From assembly GCA_026826555.1 (NCBI GenBank), contig JAKSZT010005175.1, forward strand, positions 2,229,414 to 2,293,413: a stretch of DNA of 64,000 nucleotides, read 5' to 3'. How positions within the stretch are numbered: the stretch's first letter is position 1; every line of letters starts with the position of its first letter. The DNA comes from Tolypeutes matacus (taxonomy: Eukaryota > Chordata > Mammalia > Cingulata > Chlamyphoridae). The notes beneath the pieces are model-generated. The model saw only the letters and a program-made list of their open reading frames with translations. It had not been told where the DNA came from and searched no databases. This document shows, piece by piece, positions 57,560 through 64,000 of the stretch. The position numbers and the translations under genes are program-made.

Positions 57560-59128
57560 TAATAACATAAAATGTCAATGATTAATCTCTCCAATCAAGA
57601 TACACAGATTGGTAGAATGAATAAGGAAATATGACCCATCTATCTTATGTCTACAAGAAACTCGCCTTAGACCCAGGGATGGGTCAAAGACCTAAGTGCA
57701 CACTTGGAGGAATTAGGAAAAGAACATCAAACTAATCCCAAACAAGTAGAAAGAAGGTAAAGAAAAGATTATAGGAGAGCTAAGTGAAACTGAAAAAAAA
57801 AAAAAAAAAAAAAAAAAACACTAGAAAAAATTAACAAAACAAAAATCTGGTTCTTCAAAAACATTAGTAAAATTGACAAACCCTTAGTTAGACTAACAAA
57901 GGAAAAAATAGAGAAGATACAAATACATAAAATAAGAAATGAGTAAGGGGATATCACTACTGACCCCCCATAAATAAAGACTATGATAAGAGGATATTTT
58001 GAAAAATTGTATGCTAAAAAGATTAATAACTTATATGAAATGTACAATTTTCTAGAAACACATAAGCAGCCTACACTGATAAAAGATGAATTTGATGAAC
58101 TCAGTATACCAACCACAAGTAATAAGACAGAATCTGACATCAAAAACATCCCAACTAAGAAGAGCGCAGGACCAGTTGGCTTCATAGGTGAATTCTACCA
58201 ATCAATCTGGAAAAAACTAACACCAATCCTGCTTAAACTCTTCCAAAAAAGAGAAGTGGTGGATCATTGCCTAACTCATTCTTTGATAACAATGTAACCC
58301 TAATATCAAAGCCATACAAAGATGCCACAATAAAGGAAAGGTATAGACGAATCTCTCTAATGAGTTTAGATGTTAAAATCCTCAAAAAAATACTTGCTAA
58401 TCATATTCAACAACACATCAAAAGAATTATACATCATGACCAAATGGGTCTCATCCCTGGTATGCCAGGATGCATCAACGTAAAAGAATCAATCAATGTA
58501 ATGCACCACATTAACAGAAAGAAAAAAAATCATATGATCATCTCTATTGGTGCAGAAAAAGCATTTGACAAAATACAACACACTTTCCTGATAAAGATAC
58601 TTCAAAAGATAGGAACAGAAGGAAAATCTCCCAACATGATAAAGGATATATATGAAAAACCCACAACTAACATACTTAATGGTGAAATGCTAAAGCTTTG
58701 CCTCTAAGAACTAGAAGAAGACAAGGATGTCCACTGTCAACACTCGTATACAACATTGTGTTAGAAGTACTTGCTTGAGCACTTAGTTAAGAAAAAGGTA
58801 TAAAAGACATCCAAATTGAAAAAGAAGAAGTAAAAATTTCACTATTTGCAGATGACAGGATCCTATATATAGAAAACCCTGAGAAATCTACAACAAAGCT
58901 TCTAGAGCTGATAAATCAATTCAATAAAATGGCAGGGTATAAGATCAAAACACAAAAATCAGTAGCATTTCTGTACACCAATAATGAGCAATTGGAGGAG
59001 GAAACCAAGAAAGAAATCCCATTTGCAACAGCAACAAAAAGAATCAAATACCTAATAACTTAATTAAAGATGTAAAGGACTTGTTTGCAGAAAACTATAC
59101 ACCATTGTTAAAGGAAATCAAAGAAGAC
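57560..59128 (+). pseudogene. L1-A ORF2 remnant, endonuclease deleted
   Basis: Starts like 'ltvit.nvn.linlsnqdtqig' near 57540-57620 and reaches LETRLRPRD at about 57660. It then jumps to 'GSKT...AHLEELGKEHQTNPK', removing the rest of the endonuclease. The RT part is readable at 57983-58297 and 58267-58707 (GYFEKLYAKKINNLYEMYNF, then [16 protein letters not shown]). The active site near 58838-58860 reads [11 protein letters not shown]2 ends abruptly near 59128, where the 3' UTR begins. At the places where L1-B and L1-C have TAA this copy has AAA (Lys). Confidence 0.75.
57797..57819 (+). repeat. Poly-A run in L1-A ORF2
   Basis: A run of about 23 A at the place where ORF2 copies have an A-rich Lys/Glu stretch; it is an expanded homopolymer. 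Confidence 0.9.
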
Positions 59129-59935
59129 AGAGTTAGTCTCAGTTATAGGCTCTCTACACATGGCTTTTCTGCCCCTTTTATTTGAACCTCTAATTAGCAC
59201 TTTACTTGAGAAATATATGTCCCAGAGACTTAAATCTTTGTCTGTTTATGTGCCAGTTGAACCCTGAATTCCAGCAGAGTTGCAATACCTACTCTCCAAT
59301 TCATTGCACACACTGAGGCAATTAACAGAGGATGATAATGGACAATGCCCATCCCAAAGAGCAGAGAGTGTCTGCAACTGCAAGTAAGACAGTTTCATCA
59401 ATCTGCTCCATGGGATCTAAGCCCCCTTTCAATTAAAAGTAGAGTGGGCATCACCTTCCCAAGATCATCAAGATTGGGGAATGAACAATGAATTAAAGTA
59501 GAGTTATTATTCTTCTATAGACTGATTATTGTTCTAACAATGGAAAGACTCTTATCATTGATATAAAGGCAGTGGCCACCAGAGGTTCCGAGAGATGGGA
59601 GATGAAAGGTTAGGTGTAATATGGGGCATTTTGGGGACATTGGATATGTACTGCATGACATTGCATTGAAGGATACAGACCAGTATATTTTTTGTCATAA
59701 CTTACAAAATTGTGTGGGACAGAGTGTAACCTACAATGTAAACTGTAGTCCATGGTTAGTAGCAATGCTTCAATATGTGTTCATCTATTGTAACAAATAT
59801 ACCACACTAATGGAGGATGTTGTTAATGTGGGCAAGTGTGGGAGGGGGAGGGAGTGGGGAATATGAGAATCTCTTATATTTGTTATGTAACTTTTATGTA
59901 ATCTAAAACTTATTCTAAAATAAAAAAAAAAAATT

Positions 59936-60835
59936 AAGAAATGTATATGTATACATAACACAAAGATCTCATTACATGAGCTACTTTGTCATTCCCAAGT
60001 CTAAAGCCATTTTTATGTATAGGAAGTTTATTTTTGATATGTTTCATATGAGAACTTTCTAAACAATTGAGCCCAAGTATTTAAGTCATATATACAATGT
60101 ATAATTATGTTTACCTTTATTGACCTAATTCATAATATGTACCATTGAGAAGGAATATGTATGTAAATTTTAATGCCATATTTAATATATACGTAGGAAC
60201 TGTTTGGAGAAGAATTCTAGAAATTAACTTTTGGTTAAACAAGCATTTTTTGAATATCAATATGTACTAGACTATACAAATACTAAATAAAGATAAAACA
60301 TGTTTGTGACAGCATCCTTGACCTTGATGAATTATCATTGTGCTTTCCCAAGTAAAAAAAAACAAAAGAAAATTATCATTTCATACCATGTGTGCATAAA
60401 TTCATGCATCTATAAATACATCTTTACATTTGCTAAAATGTGATCAAAATGCACTTGAATGTTTTGTAAGTGATACATTTGCTTGAGTCTGTGAAGAATA
60501 TATAAATGAAAAATAAACTCTCCTATTTAAAATAACAAAGTATTTGATTGACAATGTAGGCAAAGTCAGACTCATTAAATATATAAAACAATAACTACAT
60601 AAAGAATTTCCTTTAAATATTTCAATTTTGTTTATAAATAAATTCATTTTTATAAGTAACAAATATTTCCTCACAAAATTAGTATTATAACAAAATCATC
60701 AAAACGCATGTGAACAGAGCCTTGAGCCAGGTATTCCATCCTTTAGCTACAAATAATACATTTGTATTGTGAACAGTAACATGCCCACAAACATTCTGAA
60801 TCTACTGATTCTAATTATGATTTAAAGGGCTATAA
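59936..60835. other. No recognisable gene, AT-rich spacer
   Basis: Unique-looking AT-rich DNA between L1-A and L1-D. Confidence 0.4.
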
Positions 60836-62637
60836 GGAAGCGGCCAAGATGGCGTTAGTGTAGGAGGGGGCACACTGCAAGCTCCCAGAGCAAGGCGGAT
60901 TGGGGACGGGGTCCTGCCCGGGGGTCTGTGCTGTGCAAGCATGGAGTGAGAGGCTTGGGACATCTATCTGCATGGATCGGTGGCGTGGACCGAATGGTGG
61001 AGATTCGTGAGCTTTGAGGCTGCCGGTGGAGGTTGGGACAGGCGGCTGAGCCCCGCGGTTAGGGAAAAAATAAATAAAACGGCCATTTTGAGCCGCGGGC
61101 GGGGCGAAAAAGTTTTATTTTCTGGGGATCTGGCTGCCTGGCGCCCCTTGGACCTTGTGTGAACAGAGCAAACGAGCTAATCAGCACCCAGTGAACTGGA
61201 GGGGGTGATTTTGGTTGGGGAAACACAGCTGATTTCCCTAGCCATCCAGGGATAAGATCCGGGCCCCTGCGGAGCCAGGAGGAAGGGACACTTCCCAAAA
61301 AAGGGAGGGTTCGGTTGGAAGACAGGGAAGGGTATTTTATATTTTTAGACATTGATCTGGCTGCCTGCACTGCCCGATAGCTTTGGGGAGCAGATAAGCT
61401 GACCTGAAGCAGCATCAGGCTGAGAGCAGACGCGAATCTGCACTCAAACTGATTTACTGAGCAGCCCGGTGACGCTGGAGCTCGGCGACAGAAGGGGCGG
61501 AATCCGCCAACTTTAGCACTCCTCAGTGACTAACATCAGAGCTTCAGCTCACCTGGGGAGTCCAGAAAGTGGGACGTGCTTGATTAATTTCCATGGGCCC
61601 AGCTAGGGTCCCTTCCGTAAGGGGGTTGGTCTAGAGGAGGAATTATTCTGCGTCCTGCATTCGGCTAAAAAAAAAAAAAAAAAAAAAGTGAGGTCACCTC
61701 AACAAATGAAAAATAAATTCTTTTAAATTTAGTTTAATAGCTAAAAGCTGCTTCAGGACCTGCATATAGAACCCTATGGGGGAATTCATTGATAAATACA
61801 AGTAGGCAGGAAGGATCCACGTGGACCCTAGTGGAATCATTGACCCCCCTTAGCTCTGTTTGACTGCTTGCCTGTGTGGATCTTTGGTTTCTCTCTGATA
61901 CTTTCTGGTCTATTGCTATTATTCCCGTTTTCCTCCCCCCTTCCTTTTTCCTTCTATTTTTTTTTTTTTTTTTAAATAGGCGCTGCCAGCTGGTCGCTTA
62001 TTTGCTGGGCTTCTTATTCAGTAATTTCCTACTCGCTGTATATATTGATTCTGTATTACAAACTATCGCTTATCCTTCCTGCATCTTTCTGCCTTCTGTT
62101 TTCTGTTGTGGCTCTTAGAGACAACATTTTTTCATAGGCCCATAACTTAAGGGTGTCAATTTCTATCCCAACTATTTTGTTTTCTTCTTCATTTTTCTTA
62201 TTTTTTTTATTAGTATTAACTTTTTCCTTTCAGACCTTTCTCTACTATTTCTCTCCCTCCTCATAATTCTTGCATTCTAAATCACTATATATATATATAT
62301 TCCTCCATTTGTTCTCCCAGTCCATTGTAGGAACTCCATATTTTTCCTAGTACTCTACACTGCCTACACAATTTAAATATTCATCTCATTAAGTCTCATT
62401 TTGCCCCTCTTCTAACTTTTATCAATATTTCTATTATCCTTCTGCCTTCCTTACATCTTTTGATTCCTCTGGACCTAACCTTTTGCCTTAAGGGAACATA
62501 GAAAGAAGCAAGGAAATAAAATAAGAAGAAAAACTGTCAAAGAGAAAACTTAACTCACACACAGAACCAACAGCTAAATAAAATTCTAGAGCATAGAGAA
62601 AAGCTAATCAACTGAACAAACCCATCAAGATAATATG
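60836..62637 (+). promoter_or_regulatory. L1-D 5' UTR / internal promoter
   Basis: Starts 'gaagcggccaagatggcg' with CAAGATGGC, a good YY1-type motif at the first 20 bases. The first 600 bp is the most GC- and CpG-rich stretch of the window (gcgggcggggcg and similar at 61090-61110), as expected for an L1 promoter. A poly-A run (about 61666-61687) and a long T-rich block (61900-62480) follow. Confidence 0.78.
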
Positions 62638-63572
62638 ATGACCAGAGGGCAACAGAAAAAACAAATGACTCTGAGAAACTGGAAAACATGGACCAGTCCA
62701 GTGCACAAAATAAAAACCAGGAAGCAATGCAGTACATCGAACAACTAATCAAAGCTATCCAAACAAATATCATGGACCAACTTAAAGAACTGAAGGAAGA
62801 GATTAAGGATATAAAGAAGACACTGGGAGAACATACTAAAGAAATAGCTAACACACCTAAAAAGGTAATGGATATGATGGCGAAAAAAGACACAAGTCAA
62901 GAAATGAAAAAGACGCTGGACTCACATGGCAGCAGATTTGAACAGGCAGAGAAAAGAATTAGTGATATGGAAGACAATACAGTTTAAATCAAAGAGATTG
63001 TAGAAAAAATAGACAAAAAGATAGAAAAAATCCAGTATGGTCTCAGGGAATTAACCGATAATGCAAGATGTACAAACATATGCATTATGGGAATCCCAGA
63101 AGTAGAAGAGAAGGGAAAGGGAACAGAAGGAGTGTTGAAGGAAGTTATGGCTGAAAACTTCCCAACTCTATTGAGAGAGATGAATGTGCAGATCCAGGAA
63201 GCAAAGCGCACCCCAAATAGTATAAATCCCAACAGGCCAACTCCAAGACATATACTTGTCAAATTGTCCAGTGCTCAAGACAAAGAGAAAATACTCAAGG
63301 CAGCAAGAGAAAAGAGAACCATCACATACAAGGGAAGCACAATAAGATTAAGTGCTGATTTCTCAGCTGAAACCATGGAGGTAAGAAGACAGAGGTATGA
63401 CATAGTCAAAACACTAAAAGAAAAAAACTTCCAGCCACGAATACTCTATCCAGCAAAATTGGCATTCAAAAATGATGGGGAGTTTAAAATATTCACAGAT
63501 AAACAGCAATTAAGAGAGTATGTCAAGAAGAAACCAGCACTTCAAGAAATACTAAAGGAATCTATAAGTTGA
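62638..63572 (+). pseudogene. L1-D ORF1, nearly intact
   Basis: Start MTRGQQKK at 62638. One frame slip follows in an A-run a few codons later, then TNDSEKLENMDQSSAQNKNQ, a coiled-coil region (KELKEEIKDIKKTLGEHTKE, GSRFEQAEKRISDMED), and a TAA at 62985-62987. The frame then continues past the stop through KIEKIQYGLREL to MGIPEVEEKGKGTEGVLKEV, HILVKLSSAQDKEKILKAAR, EKRTITYKG, FSAETMEVRRQRYDIVKTLK and KEKNFQPRILYPAKLAFKND, with a stop at 63570-63572. About 311 codons, the family length. Only the A-run slip and the TAA break it. Confidence 0.92.
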
Positions 63573-63676
63573 AAGGAAAAAACAAAGGAGAGAGAGTTGG
63601 AGGAGAGTTTAAAAACAACTGAAAACACAAAAAGAGAAACAAAACAACATATGACATACATTAACCCAAAGAAAAA

Positions 63677-64000
63677 ATGACTGAAATAAGAAATTCGTTA
63701 CGAGTTATAACACTGAATGTTAATGGATTAAATTCACCAATCAAAAGACACAGATTGGCAGAATAGATAAGAAAATATGATCCATCTATATGCTGTATAC
63801 AAGAAACCCACCTTCGGCCCAGGGATTCAAGAAGGCTGAAAGTGAATGGCTGGAAAACCATTTTACAAGCTAACAATAGCCAAAAAGGGCAGAAGTAGCT
63901 ATTCTAATATCAGACAAAATAGACTTTAAATGCAAAACTATTGTAAGAGACAAAGATGGACACTACATATTAGTAAAAGGAGTAATCTCTCAAGAAGAGA
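63677..64000 (+). pseudogene. L1-D ORF2, 5' end (endonuclease), partial
   Basis: MTEIRNSLRVITLNVNGLNS is followed by PIKRHRLAE and then a TAG at 63763-63765, where a Trp is expected (AEWIRK). The endonuclease CIQETHLRP motif keeps its Glu. A single-base slip near 63885 ('gggcagaagtagc') breaks the AGVAIL region. The window ends in the middle of the endonuclease. Confidence 0.88.

Larger units (their letters stand above)
49931..59930 (+). mobile_element. L1-A, outer L1 interrupted by L1-B
   Basis: The 5' end near 49931 ('ggaggaaaatcttgccaagatgg', with AAGATGG) is followed by a strongly shortened 5' UTR and an ORF1 remnant from about 50218. ORF1 is cut at 50419 by L1-B and resumes at 56652. 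ORF2 begins about 57560, with a jump at about 57683 that removes the endonuclease and a jump at about 59128 into the 3' UTR. It ends in an A tail at about 59930. No convincing target-site duplication was found. Confidence 0.78.
60836..64000 (+). mobile_element. L1-D, 5' part of a full-length L1 (continues beyond window)
   Basis: 5' UTR 60836-62637, ORF1 62638-63572, and the beginning of ORF2 from 63677 to the window edge. The 3' end is not in the window. It is well preserved, with few but definite inactivating changes. Confidence 0.9.

Noticed and set aside
1..64000. CRISPR arrays, operons, prophage or bacterial-type systems
   Set aside because: No spaced identical repeats, ribosome-binding sites or dense coding are present; the sequence is mammalian repeat DNA.

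Overview
The window looks like intergenic mammalian DNA from an olfactory-receptor neighbourhood packed with retrotransposons. I see no intact protein-coding gene, tRNA, rRNA or CRISPR array. The evidence for a mammal is many LINE-1 (L1) copies with ORF1p/ORF2p sequence, MaLR-type (ERVL-like) LTRs, a processed pseudogene of PRDX6 and a class II olfactory-receptor pseudogene. From memory, the L1 3' ends and the LTRs beginning TGTGGCAGTTTGA resemble repeats of armadillos and sloths, so I suggest a xenarthran; a repeat-library search would settle this.

Layout. 0-4.3 kb: an old L1 scrap, then a complete MaLR-type LTR-internal-LTR element on the minus strand (1585-4342). 4.4-5.6 kb: a flank paralogous to the one beside the olfactory-receptor pseudogene near 43 kb, with a short receptor-like scrap. 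5.6-18.6 kb: old minus-strand L1 holding a MaLR LTR, which is split by a 9.6 kb plus-strand L1 (L1-1, 7314-16927) with a 12-13 bp target-site duplication (TSD). 18.6-23.7 kb: another LTR, old L1 pieces and a large CCTT/CTTT microsatellite. 23.7-31.9 kb: three L1s nested inside each other (L1-E > L1-F > L1-C). 32.6-33.3 kb: a solo LTR. About 34.0-35.2 kb: the PRDX6 retropseudogene (minus). 35.5-40.1 kb: minus-strand L1, then plus-strand L1-H interrupted by L1-I, which is interrupted by a solo LTR. 41.8-43.8 kb: paralogous flank plus the olfactory-receptor pseudogene (minus). 45.5-45.8 kb: a CCTT tract holding a 10-N assembly gap. 48.3-59.9 kb: old L1M, then L1-A interrupted by a full-length younger L1 (L1-B, 50420-56651, 13 bp TSD). 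60.8-64.0 kb: the 5' part of L1-D, which runs off the window.

Nothing here forms a pathway; the readable biology is the order of insertions. The nests give a relative clock: old L1M, then MaLR LTRs and L1-1/A/E/F/H, then the young L1-B/L1-C pair. L1-B and L1-C have different TSDs, so they are independent insertions, yet they share two premature stops and one frameshift in ORF2. That suggests a source copy that was already ORF2-defective and was mobilised in trans; this is the most interesting lead in the window.
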